Shown one piece after another: positions 44,774-55,571 of a stretch of 64,000 nt of DNA (position 1 is its first letter; every line of letters starts with the position of its first letter). The notes below the pieces were generated by a model. That model was not told where the DNA came from and did no database searches. It was given only the letters and a program-made list of their open reading frames with translations. Both the position numbers and the translations under genes were made by a program. Source of the stretch: Humulus lupulus (Eukaryota > Streptophyta > Magnoliopsida > Rosales > Cannabaceae); NCBI RefSeq assembly GCF_963169125.1, contig NC_084802.1:112596903-112660902 (forward strand). The letters run 5' to 3'.

Positions 44774-47700
44774 TAAATCCGTTTGGATTATTGATTCTGG
44801 AACTACTAACCATGTTTGTAACTCTTTACAGCTTCTTGAATCGTGGGAGGAAGTGAACGAAGGCGGCTTAAAGCTTAGAGTTGGAAACGGAGCGTTCGTT
44901 GCGGTCCAAGCTAGAGGAAGAGCTCGTCTGAAGTTCGGAAATATTTTTTTAATTTTAAAAGATGTATTTTTTACTCCGGATTTTAGTAGAAATTTAATTT
45001 CAGTTTCCATGTTGCAATTAGAACGATTTGTTATGACTTTCACAAGTTTTAATATATCTATTTCTTTCAATGGATCACAATTGTGTATTGCATGTTTGGA
45101 AAACGGGCTTTATATTCTGCGACCTAACGAACCCCTCGCTCTTAACAATGATTTATTCAAAGTAGCTAAACCTAGGACCAATAAACGTCAAAAGACCGAT
45201 AACAATAATATGACGTATTTATGGCACTTGAGACTAGGTCACATTGGCTATGATAAGATTCAAAGACTTACAAATGATAGACTTTTGAGGGAAATCACCT
45301 TAGGTGAATTACCTGTCTGTGAATCTTGTCTAGAAGGCAAACTGACCAAGCGCCCATTCTCTGCAAAGGGTGATAGGGCCAAAGAACCATTTGGTCTTGT
45401 GCATTCAGATGTTTGTGGACCTTTGAATATACAAGCCAGGGGTGGTTTTGAGTATTTCGTCACTTTCATTGACAATTACTCTAGATACTCATGTTTTTAC
45501 CTAATGCATAGGAAATCAGAAACATTTTCAAAGTTTCAGGAATTCCTAGCAATGGCTCAGAACCAATTAGGTAAAAGGTTAAAGATCTTGCGATCTGATA
45601 GGGGTGGAGAATATTTGGATATGCAGTTCCAAGATCATTTAACTGAACTTGGGATTTTATCACAACTTACTGCCCCAGGTACTCCGCAACAAAATGGTGT
45701 AGCGGAACACCGAAACAGAACTTTATTGGAAATGGTTAGATGCATGCTTAGTTACTGAACTCTACCAACTTCGTTCTAGGGACATGCAATTGAAATCGCA
45801 AATGACATTCTCAATGTCGTGCCGTCAAAATCAATCCCCAAAACACCTTTAGAACGTCGTGAACCTAGTTTACGCCATTATAGAATCTGGGGGTGTCCCG
45901 CTCACGTCCTGAGGAAAAAGGAGGGAAAGCTAGAACCGCGAACTGAAGTTTGCATGTTTGTTGGCTATCCTAAAGGTACTCGGAGTGGACTTTTCTATAG
46001 TCATTCAGAAAAGAAAGTGTTTACTTCTACAAATGCTACTTTTCTGGAAAATGACTATGTCCAGAACTTTAAACCTCGCAGCAAAGTAGTTTTAGAGGAG
46101 ATGGTTAAAGAATTAACTCCAACCAATGTTCCATCGTCATCAACGCAAGTTGATGATGAAATTCCCACTCTTCATGTACAACCGACGCAAGTCGATTTAA
46201 ATGAAGAAAGTACCACTGTTCCTGAGCAAACATTCACGGAGCCTCGTCGTAGTGGGAGGGTTTCTAGAAACCCAGTTCGCTATGGTGAAACCAATATGGT
46301 TGTTGGTGACACTAGTGATGATGATCCATTGTCTTTCAACACAGGCAATGGCTAGCCCTGAAAAGGAACTATGGCTCGAAGCCATGAAACAGGAAATGGA
46401 GTCTATGTACTCAAATTCCGTCTGGGATCTTGTAGAAGCACCTAGTGACTTTAGGGCCATTAGGTGCAAGTGGATCTACAAGAAGAAACAAGGTGTTGAT
46501 GGAAATATTGAGACTTATAAAGCTCGATTAGTGGCAAAGGGTTATACCCAAAGAGAAGGCCTGGACTATGAGGAAACTTTTAGTCCGGTAGCCATGCTCA
46601 AATCCATTCGCATCCTCCTATCCATAGCAGCCGCTCTCAACTATGAGATTTGGCAAATGGACGTCAAGACAGCTTTTCTTAATGGAAAGCTTGATGAGGT
46701 CATTTATATGGATCAGCCAGAAGGATTTAAAGTATCTGGACAGGAAGGAAAATTTTGTAAGTTAAATAGGTCCATCTATGGACTTAAGCAAGCTTCTCGT
46801 TCCTGGAATCTTAGGTTTGATGAAATAATCAAAACCTATGGCTTTGAACAAAACATTGATGAGCCCTGTGTTTACCAACTGAAGGCAAATCAAATAGTGG
46901 TATTCCTGGTTCTTTATGTAGATGATATCTTACTCATTGGAAACAATGTTAAGAAATTATCAGATGTGAAGAATTGGCTGAGCACTCAATTCTAGATGAA
47001 GGATTTGGGTGAAGCAAGTTATGTTCTAGGTATCCAAATCATCAGGGATAGAAAGAACAAACTTTTAGCTCTATCTCAAGCAGCTTACATTGATAAAGTG
47101 CTTGAACGTTTCTCAATGACAAATTCCAAGAAAGGGTGTCTACCGTCCTACCATGGAATTCATCTTTCAAAGAAGCAGTCTCCCCAGACTCCTGAAGAGG
47201 AAGATGCAATGAGAAAAGTTCCTTACGCATCTGCAGTTGGAAGTCTGATGTATGCCATGTTGTGTACTAGACCAGACATCTGATATGCAGTGGGAGTAGT
47301 GAGCAGGTATCAGTCAAACCCAGGACCAGAACATTGGATAGCAGTTAAGCATATCCTGAAGTATTTGAGACGGACTAGGGATTATATGTTAGTCTACAAG
47401 GGTGGTGTTCTGAACCCTGTAGGCTACACCGATTCAGATTTTCAGACTGATGTCGATGACAGAAAAGTCTACTTTTGGAATGGTGTTTACTCTTGGGGGT
47501 GGAGCCGATTTGGAGAAGCGTAAAGCAGTCTGCAATCTCAGATTCCACCATGGAGCCTGAGTACATAGCCGCGTCAGAAGCAGCTAAGGAAATAGTCTGG
47601 CTAAAGAAGTTCTATTCAGATCTTGGTGTCATTCCAGAAATGGATAAACCGCTTGTGTTGTTTTGTGATAATACAGGAGCGATAGCCAACTCGAAAGAAC

Positions 47701-47894
47701 CTCGAAGTCACAAGAGGAGTAAGAATATAGAAAGGAAGTATCACATTATTCGAGAATATGTGGCCAGGGAGGATGTGAAGGTTATGAAGATTGCAACTGA
47801 AGACAATCTTGCATATCCGTTTACAAAGACACTACCAGAAGCTACATTTGATAAGCATATCAAGGAGATGGGATTAGTAGAATTAAGGCATTAG
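44774..47894 (+). pseudogene. pol of copia C (PR-INT-RT-RNase H)
   Basis: Protease VWIIDSGTTNHVCNSL (about 44777). GAG-pre-INT LRLGHIGYDKIQRL with CESCLEGKLTKRPF. Integrase [94 protein letters not shown]. RNase H YTDSDFQTDVDDRK, EPEYIAASEAAKEIVWLKKF, LFCDNTGAIANSKEPRSHKR. Lesions: TGA 45756-45758 (copia A has TCA), TAG near 45778 (copia A has TGG), a one-base insertion near 46340, TAG 46993-46995 (copia A has CAG), TGA 47281-47283, and a frameshift near 47466. All catalytic motifs are otherwise preserved. Confidence 0.9.
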
Positions 47895-47907
47895 TTTCAA
47901 TTAGTGC

Positions 47908-47918
47908 AAGTGGGAGTT
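47908..47918 (+). other. 3' polypurine tract of copia C
   Basis: AAGTGGGAGTT directly precedes the 3' LTR. The same GTGGGAGTT is kept as GGGAGTT before the copia A 3' LTR. Confidence 0.65.
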
Positions 47919-49751
47919 TGTTGGGGTTTTATGCCCTAATTAAAACCCAAATTCTTTGTAATCTCATTTTATTATCAATAAAAGAATAGAAATCATTTTT
48001 TGACTTGGTTAATCACTTTGCTCACATGTTTTATTTTCATGATTATTTGTCTAATATAAACTTCTATTAAATCCCGAGCATATAGCTAATCTTATTTATA
48101 GTGACGTAATCACAGTGGAATATAAATATGATTATATGTTCAAAATAAGTTAGTCCTAAGATTAGTCAGTGCACTGGATTTACACTGACTTGCCAATCTA
48201 CGATATGATCTACTTACACATTACAGTGTTATGTTCTTTCCAGAACATTAGCAAAGTAGATAAGATCAGATGTATTTGTTACATCGGATAGGACCGATAT
48301 TGACAGTTGATAAGATAAGTAAACATATCGTTATTATCTATTCTAGTCATATCATATAGTTGACCATAGGTCAATTCAATCTCAATTCTGAGTGGTTAGT
48401 ATTCTAACTGATTGTATTATTTGAGTTCTTTGACTTGTTCGTTACCAGCTTACCCTACGGACTAGCCCATACTTACATCTTGGGAACTCGGTAGTATAAT
48501 TGAGTGGGAGTGTTAATCATAGATATGAACATCTATAGCTTCTGATGAAGAAGTGAAACGATGGTTTCCTTTTAGTTTGGTTCAAGGTGATAAATGATAG
48601 AGATCTCATTTCAGTAATTAAATTAGTTTACTGTAATATCATTTACAAGGAACTAAGTGTTTTAAGGATAAAATACAATGAGGGGTAAAACGGTATTTTA
48701 GTCCTGTCTCATTGTAGACCGTCTATAGAGGATTGAGTGACAATTATGGTTGTAACAATGGATAATTAATAGCGTGTCTATATTTGTTATAGAGCGTTCT
48801 ATGAATTCAAGAGTGCAATTCAAAGTCTATAGTGGAGTCACGAGGAATTAATAAGTTAATAAATTTATTTGTTAGATTTATGATAACTTATTGGAGCTTG
48901 ATTTCATAGGCCCATGGTCCCCATTGCACCTTGGATAAAATCATCTAGATAGTCTCAATTAATTGATTCAATCATGAATTAGAATTATCAAAGTTGACCA
49001 GGTCAAGTTTGGATAGTTTCACAAAGTTGTGTAATTTTAAGAAGAAAAGAGAAATTATGGCAGATTTATTAATTAAGATAAATTGGTATCTAAATTAATA
49101 AATAAATTTAAATCAATGTTCAAATTATAAATAATTAATTTGATAAAGGATTTAAATAATTAAATCAATAGAAAATAATACAGGCCTTGATTTTAAGTTC
49201 AATGGGTTTATAATCATATGGGAAATTTCACGGGTCTATAGCCCATGATAATTTCGACCTAGAGCTTCAAAATGCCTGTTATTTTATTGATTTTTTAATT
49301 AAATTAAATTGCCTAATTGAGTCTATAAAATGAGTGCTTAGTAAGAAGCTTGATAAGTCACAAGTCAGATTTTCTGATAGTTTTAGATTCTATCTAAACA
49401 CAAGTCCTTTTCTAAGCCACTTTGTTATTTTCTCTTCTTCTCTTTATATCTATCTCATGTGTTGAGAATTGCCCACACTAGTCTAGGTGGTTCTAAAGAT
49501 ACATTGGAAGATTGTGAAGAAAATAAAAGATAGGTTCAGTTTCTTGATAATACTCTGCGACAGAGAGGATACAAGAGTTAGAGAAACTGAAGGAATGACT
49601 CTTTAATTCCGTTGCGTATATTGTAAGTATTCTATTATTTGTTTCTCTTGAATTCAATTTTAGAAATATGTTTTAGGCTATGTCGTATTAATTTGTTTAA
49701 TATTAGATATATATGAAAATAAATAAAGATCCTGTATAAGCTAATCCAACA
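47919..49751 (+). repeat. 3' LTR of copia C (1833 bp)
   Basis: It runs from TGTTGGGGTTTTATGCCC to TAATCCAACA, followed by the TSD TGACA. TATA box CTATAAAATG at 49323-49332, and AATAAATAAAGATCC near the end may serve as the polyadenylation signal. Confidence 0.92.
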
Positions 49752-49756
49752 TGACA

Positions 49757-49894
49757 ATTATTCTATGAAACTTATTAATTTGCTAATTTATTTTCTGAAT
49801 ATTTGTGATTTGGTTCACACCTATCATATACTTGTAGAAATATATATTCACTGAATATAAATAATATATAAAAATTTTCTTAATATTTGTGACT
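49757..49894 (+). repeat. 3' LTR of copia B, second part
   Basis: ATTATTCTATGAAACTTATT to ATATTTGTGACT matches the second half of the 5' LTR (32642-32779), followed by the TSD GACCT. Confidence 0.86.
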
Positions 49895-49899
49895 GACCT

Positions 49900-51981
49900 A
49901 CATCCACTTTCTATTTTATTGCTTTTACCCTAAACCACCAAGATCCATTGAGCTTAGGTCAGGTTTCTTGAGGTTGTTGGGTATTGGTTACAACAGAGTA
50001 ATGCTCCGGGGAATACACTAAATATTTTTGCTACTAAATAGTGTCTAACTTATTTTTGGATTACATCTTAGTATTTACAGTAGAAATGGTAAGTGAAGCC
50101 TGATTTGACAACACCTTGCATGATATGGATAAAACCCGAAAACTATGGGAATGTCCCTGACACTTTTTTGTTACTTGCACTAATGCCATCTATAAATGTT
50201 ATGCAGACTTGGCAATCCTAAACATGCAACAACGTTGTTCCCAGAATGGCGATCCCAAACTAGGTGACCACCCTTCAATGTACGCAATTGGCCCATTCCG
50301 TATGTCTTATTCAACATATTTTTTCCACGTCGTTTGCCACATCATGCCAAAAATGGGTACAACAGATATTAGTTTCCATGTAAAAATATTAGTTAAGCCC
50401 TCTAAAATAAAAAGTAAAATAAAAAATTTAGGCCTCACACACTATAAATCCTGGCTCAGTCAATAACCAATAACTACTAGACTAAGGCGGCAATAAACAC
50501 TGTTTTTTGAACTGGCTTCATAAACATATTATCTATCATTTTCAGAAGACCCATTCAGTATTTTTGAGATATTAGACTTCAAGAAAGAGAGAGCTAGCTT
50601 TGAGAGTGTTTCTTTAAGACTGTTTGAGAAATTGAGGGCTCGATTGTATTGGGGTACAGGGTGTGACAAAGCTTGATTGTTTGTGTCTGAATTATTGTAC
50701 TTTGAGTTTGCTAATTCTTCTCAACTGTGTTCAGATTGTAATCACTGATTGTTCGTGATTAATGAAGCCTTGTGGTGGAACTCCGAAATAGGACTTCGGG
50801 TCACATTGATTCGAACATGTATAAATACCTGTGTCCCCTTTTTAATTTCTGGTTTTACACTTTAATTTGATTCTTGTTACTCTGTATTGTACTTGTGTGC
50901 CTTGTTGGTGTTCGATCAACTATGTAGGTAAGTCTTGGTGTTGATTTAAGTCAACATATAAGAATCTCATTTTTCATATATAAAGAAGAAAAGATTGTTG
51001 ATTACTGCAATAGGTTTTCCTAATATATTTTTAGTTCACTGGTGTTTTTTAACTCTAGTTTTGGATGCAAAATGACTAACTGAATGGTTATAGTGAAACA
51101 CTACTTTAGAGATTCAAATATAATATAGAAAAGATTTGGAACCAATAAACATCAGTATAATTTTAGGAACGGGTGACTTAATAATTTATCCTACATAAAT
51201 ATCAGAAGCAGGAAACCATTATAGAAGCAAGAGACAAAGCTAGATTCTCTATTCTAAATAGGTACTTGGTAATGACCTACCTTATTAAACCTTATTATTC
51301 AACAAAGGCGTGCTAAGCTCCCTTCTCTTCAAAGCCAAGAAAACATGTGACTACTCTGTATCGTTAGATTCCCATCCAACATTAAAATTCGAACAAAGGA
51401 AAACCGAAATATCCACTGATCACTATTCGAAGAATATAAATATGTATATATATATATATATAAATCTTTGAAGATTGACATGCTAGCAGGACCTTATGTT
51501 GTTAATTTTTATCTTCCCTTTTGTCTTTGGGGACCATAGCATATGGTGGAATACAATCAACAAAAGATAAGGATAGGTCGCAGAGTTGATCCCCACATTG
51601 CCACCCTAACCAAAACCCAAATCCCAATCAATAGAGGTCACCTTATTTGGAAATAAAAATTAATATAATAATAAAAAGAAAGATATTTGTTAAGGAACAT
51701 CAACTTATTAGGACAATTAACATGAACTTATAAAACATAATTGTGTTTTGTTTTATGTTGCATGCATTACCTTCGTAGGGAAATGTTCTTATATTACAGA
51801 CAAGACATTCTATGATAGATAGCTCAAGTGATTAATCACACGTCTAAACGTTTCAATGAATAAAAATCTCATCAGAACAGAAACTAAAAATTGAGCTATC
51901 AATGACCTACTTTCCCAAATCCCAATTAAGCTGCATATCTCTTGCTGGTCATAATAAATACAAGTACCTACCATTCCCTGA
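49900..51981. other. Intergenic region, no gene supported
   Basis: Short open frames here (for example 50209-50466) show no recognisable motif. The part at about 50580-50960 (for example TGATTAATGAAGCCTTGTGGTGG) has the feel of an old LTR, but no ends or TSD could be defined. A (TA)n microsatellite lies at 51445-51462. The stretch just left of 51981 should hold the 3' UTR of the minus-strand gene. Confidence 0.5.
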
Positions 51982-53721
51982 TTAATTGAGATTGATAGCA
52001 CCCTGATTCTTTCCTTGTTCTCTCACAGGTGCAAAACCTAAGTCCATTCCCATACTGGGGTTTATGGAACTTGCCTTTTCTTCTTGAAATTCATCAAAAA
52101 GGGAAGTTTCCATTTTTAGGCTACCCCCACTAATTTGAGTGGTGGAATAATTGTTGTTGTTCTTGTTAACAAGCATAGGCATAGCAGTCTCATTAGCTTC
52201 TGTGAAATTATAGTTTGGGATCACATAAGGCAGTTTGGACAAAAGGGCTCCAAGACTGTATGACATGGAAGGTAGTAGAGGTGGAACTGGCCAAAGGGTA
52301 CTCGATCCTGATATGCCATTTTGTGGCGTGCTCCAACCCAAGTTGATGGACTTGGTAGGGGAATCGTCAGATATTTCATTAAACAATCTTTTTAACCCAG
52401 TTGATTGGCGCTTCTCATAGATTGATAAAGCAGAATCTTGATGAGTTTCAATTGTTTGTGTATTTGGTTTGAGTGAGTAAGGGTGTTGGATTGGTAGGTA
52501 TGGCCTTTGCATGGCAAATACACCTGGGATACTTTGGAGGTAGGTGAATTTCCTCTGTATGCCGATAACCAGATTAAGATCCTCCACAATCTGTACAACA
52601 ACAAATAACAAAACATTAAACTAGCCCAGCAGAAATATTGATTTACAATTTTGTAGGTAAGAGAGAGAGAGAGAGACCTTATCAAACGATCCGAGTTGAA
52701 TTATGCCTTCTCTAACTGAAATGAGTGCTATGGTCTGATAAATTTGGAAAACACAAACCAATTAACTAGAGCTTGTATCTGTGTGTATTATGTTTCTGAG
52801 ACCTTGATAAGTTCTAACCTGAATGCCCGACTCAAATTGAGACTCCCATGCTCTTGGTTGCTGTAGATAAAGATAGTTGAACGGAACACAACAAAATAAG
52901 TTTCTATATATATAAATATACTTGAGGGCTTTTTGTTAGTAATAACGAATTGGCTTACTGGTTCTATTGATAGATTCCATGAAGAGATGAAGCTCGGATC
53001 ACCTTCATTTGATGGATCTCTGAAAATCCATTTGTGACTATTGTCGGCTGCCACTTTTCCCACTAACCTGAAATCATTAACCAATCTGATTAATTGTGTA
53101 TATATTACTACATTATATATGTATTATATTCTTCAGTGACCAAAAAATTAAACAAAAATAGAACTCCATTATCTCACCCTTCTCCATAATTATAAACTTC
53201 ATGGGACATTTTGAAGAAAACATCAGCTCCAAACCTCCCTTTAACGTATACACTGCCTGCTTGCTCACACTCGTAGAAGTCACAAAACCCATCTTCCCAA
53301 ACAAGAATCCTACACCCCAAAATATTTATTGCACGTAACTTATAATATGTTGTTCGGCATCATAATAATGGCTTAAAAATTATGATTATTATTATTATTA
53401 TTATAGAAAAAGGGATTTTAGGGAAATTCCTTTCTACCAGTTCCTTTTGTTCCCTTTTGATCGATCAAGAGCACCACCTCCATAATCCCACCTACAAATA
53501 AAGAAAAAGCAATGAGTTTTAATACCTGATTTCATTCATTAACATATATGGCCTAATAATCAACAATGTCTAGCTTACTTGGGAGGAGGATAATTCCGAG
53601 GTAAGATTCTCCAAAAGACTGCGTAGACCCATTTGGAAGAAGTAGAAGAATCAGAATATTCACAGAGGTTTCTGAGTGTGTGCTGTAAGAGACAATTAAG
53701 CATGGGAAGTCCACTTTCCAT
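51982..53721 (-). CDS. bHLH-MYC N-terminal domain protein (RSS3/LHW-like group), 7 exons
   Basis: Minus-strand exons: 53721-53579, 53491-53438, 53309-53178, 53067-52959, 52860-52819, 52734-52678 and 52590-51982. All six introns are 84-128 bp with GT-AG ends, and phases join without a stop to give 381 codons. The start MESGLPMLNCLLQHTLRNLC is the first in-frame Met that fits the family. Residues 5-205 form the bHLH-MYC_N domain: KWVYAVFWRILPRNYPPP (30-47), LVWEDGFCDFYEC (68-80), FFKMSHEVYNYGEGLVGKVA (97-116) and SGIQTIALISVREGIIQLGS (157-176). The rest is Ser/Asn/Gln-rich without a bHLH region. Related plant proteins (rice RSS3; Arabidopsis homologues often labelled 'WNK-related') are nuclear co-factors of bHLH/JAZ complexes. 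That role is inferred. This is the only intact host gene in the window. Confidence 0.9.
52661..52676. repeat. (GA)8 microsatellite at the start of intron 6
   Basis: On the gene strand intron 6 begins GTCTCTCTCTC, so the repeat makes up the donor side directly after exon 6. Length variation here could affect splicing. Confidence 0.8.
53385..53403. repeat. (ATT)n microsatellite in intron 2
   Basis: Six ATT units plus one base between exons 2 and 3 of the bHLH-MYC_N gene. Confidence 0.85.
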
Positions 53722-53819
53722 AGTCAGAATGAGAGAAAGGAAAAACAGAAAACGACACCAAAACACACAGAGCAGCTTAGGCTAAGCAAATATTGTACTC
53801 CCAATTTAAAACTGGTCTA

Positions 53820-53825
53820 ATTATA
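53820..53825 (-). promoter_or_regulatory. Possible TATA box of the bHLH-MYC_N gene
   Basis: TATAAT on the minus strand lies about 100 bp upstream of the ATG. It leaves a roughly 70-base pyrimidine-rich 5' UTR (TTTCCTTTCTCTC). Weak evidence, based on spacing only. Confidence 0.3.
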
Positions 53826-53829
53826 AGAG

Positions 53830-55264
53830 ATGGAGATGAAGCAAACATGGCCACGCGTACTCGGAACGCGCCCCGGACAACCCAACTATGCAATGGCCCC
53901 CTGCAACTTGTTTTTTTGGTGGGGGACCCTGCCTGGCCTGATATTTACGACACAAACACAAAAATGTGGTTTAAGATGACAATCTTTAACGACCAGAACT
54001 GGTGGTCGTATTCGATACAGCCTGCACCTTCGTACGTACATCGGTTTTTCAAATTAGACAAAGCTTTTTTTCTCTTCCATTATTATTCTGAGTTGGCCTA
54101 ATGCCCTGTGCTGTGTCTCAGTAGGACGAGGACGAGGACGAGGAAATGTGTGGCACGTAGCAACGACAGCTTTTTTTATCTTTGTTGAAATCATTTTTAG
54201 TTATTCTTAGTAATATGCTACTTACCCAAAAATCAATTTAGTTCAGCACAGCCTTATAATAATACCATTTTGATTATTATTTAGACTAATTATGATGCTC
54301 TGAAAAGATATTAGAATTAATATGCAATCAAATTTAGGACATGGAACATACAGTACTCTCTTAATTAAATCACATCATTATTTAGCAACCTACGTCACTA
54401 TAATAGTTTTATGGTTTGTCTACTAGTTGCTGTGTGGTCCTCAAGTATGGATTGGTTGGTTCCCACTTCCCATCACCATCCCTAATAAGTTGCACAAAAC
54501 TTTGTCCATAACCATAGCTATACAAATTTGCATTAAGCCCCCCTCACCAATATTTCCTTTTCTTCTATGGGGTGTGTATACGCTGGCATTGGAAGTAGAA
54601 CAGATTATAATGTGTACTTGGCTAAACTAAAGCTTAAAACCATGTAATGTACAGTACTCTGAGTTCATATTCCATAAGTACAGTAGTAATTGTTAGATGT
54701 TAGGTTTTTCTAAATAAAAGGATACCGCTCAATTACAAACAAGTTATTATTTATGGGGTTTTGGAGAAAGGATAACAATTGGTCTTCAATTGTCATAATC
54801 CATGTTATTGTTTGCAAGGGCAGATGGAAAAGAAAAAAAGAAAAACAGAAGAAGAGGGGAATATTTCATAGAGAATAGTTGTGTTTTCAATCCTGAAAAA
54901 CAAAAAATGATATCACGTGCTAATCTAGAATCAAGATATAGATGGATCTAATGCCACAGATGACTCTCAGGATACTTTCATTAGCTTTTTTTTATGAAAA
55001 AATAAAATTGTTCAATAAAAAATGGTTTGTTTGCTTGTTTCTTAAGTTGTATTAGTGAAAACAAATATTGTTCTATATAACGTGGAAAAAAAAACAAAAA
55101 AGATTAATTGAGCAAAATATTTAGTGAGTAGCGAGCAATTTTATTTTTTTTCCTCAAGAGCGAGCAATAAAGTTAAGTTTCCATGGTTCGTGAATCATGC
55201 CACCTAACTTCATTTGGTAGGCTACAACGTACGAGAACTTTACGATAGCTGAGTAAATTTTTTA
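53830..55264. other. Upstream intergenic region of the host gene
   Basis: It contains a (GACGAG)-like triplet run at about 54124-54142 and AT-rich DNA. Short open frames (53793-54101, 54427-54630) have no recognisable domain. Probably promoter and spacer. Confidence 0.45.
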
Positions 55265-55571
55265 GGGGAAATTTTACATTATATGCATCATAATATACTT
55301 AAATTTTTAAATAATTCATCATAAAAATTCTCCCACTAATGTGCCTCTTCTCTTATTTTAGACAAAAATATCCTCATCAATTAAAAATAGTGAAAATTTA
55401 ACACATCACACATTTCTCTCTCTCAACCATCATATACATCCATTTTCACAGCAATCTTAATAGCATTGTCGAATATACTGAAATCGGTGAAGAAATTGGA
55501 CTGCTCGGATCTGCAAGTTTCATTTTAAGTGAAGAAATTGTCATTCTTGGCGTTTTTTAAGAGAAAAAATC

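Larger units (their letters stand above)
39698..49751 (+). mobile_element. Copia C: sister copy of copia A, intact ends
   Basis: A perfect TSD TGACA lies at 39693-39697 and 49752-49756. Both LTRs have TGTTGG...CCAACA ends, and the total is 10,054 bp. Internal order is PBS, 2.5-kb leader, gag, PR, INT, RT, RNase H, PPT. By my count the LTRs differ at about 30 positions over about 1.83 kb (near 1.6%) plus two larger indels. It is therefore young, yet gag-pol has at least four nonsense codons and three frameshifts. Confidence 0.92.
32553..49894 (+). mobile_element. Copia B: short-LTR Ty1/copia element with TG...CT ends
   Basis: A perfect TSD GACCT lies at 32548-32552 and 49895-49899. The order is 227-bp 5' LTR, PBS, gag, PR, INT, RT, RNase H, PPT, 3' LTR. 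Solo LTR 4 (34923-37273) interrupts integrase, and copia C (39698-49751) interrupts the 3' LTR. The LTRs start TGTGGGAAAATC and end TTTGTGACT, so the ends are TG...CT. The coding region is long and only lightly damaged, so this is a fairly young element. Lineage within copia is not assigned. Confidence 0.88.

Noticed and set aside
50209..50466. 85-codon plus-strand open frame downstream of copia B
   Set aside because: No recognisable domain, no splice context and no neighbouring exon. The composition looks like chance.
50580..50960. Old LTR of copia D
   Set aside because: The sequence is LTR-like, but I could find no TG/CA ends, TSD or matching copy in the window.
51982..53721. Naming the host gene a WNK kinase, as some homologues are labelled
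   Set aside because: No kinase motifs (no glycine loop, HRD or DFG). The visible domain is bHLH-MYC_N.
54427..54630. 67-codon open frame upstream of the host gene
   Set aside because: Short, AT-rich, hydrophobic by composition only, with no promoter or homologue recognised.
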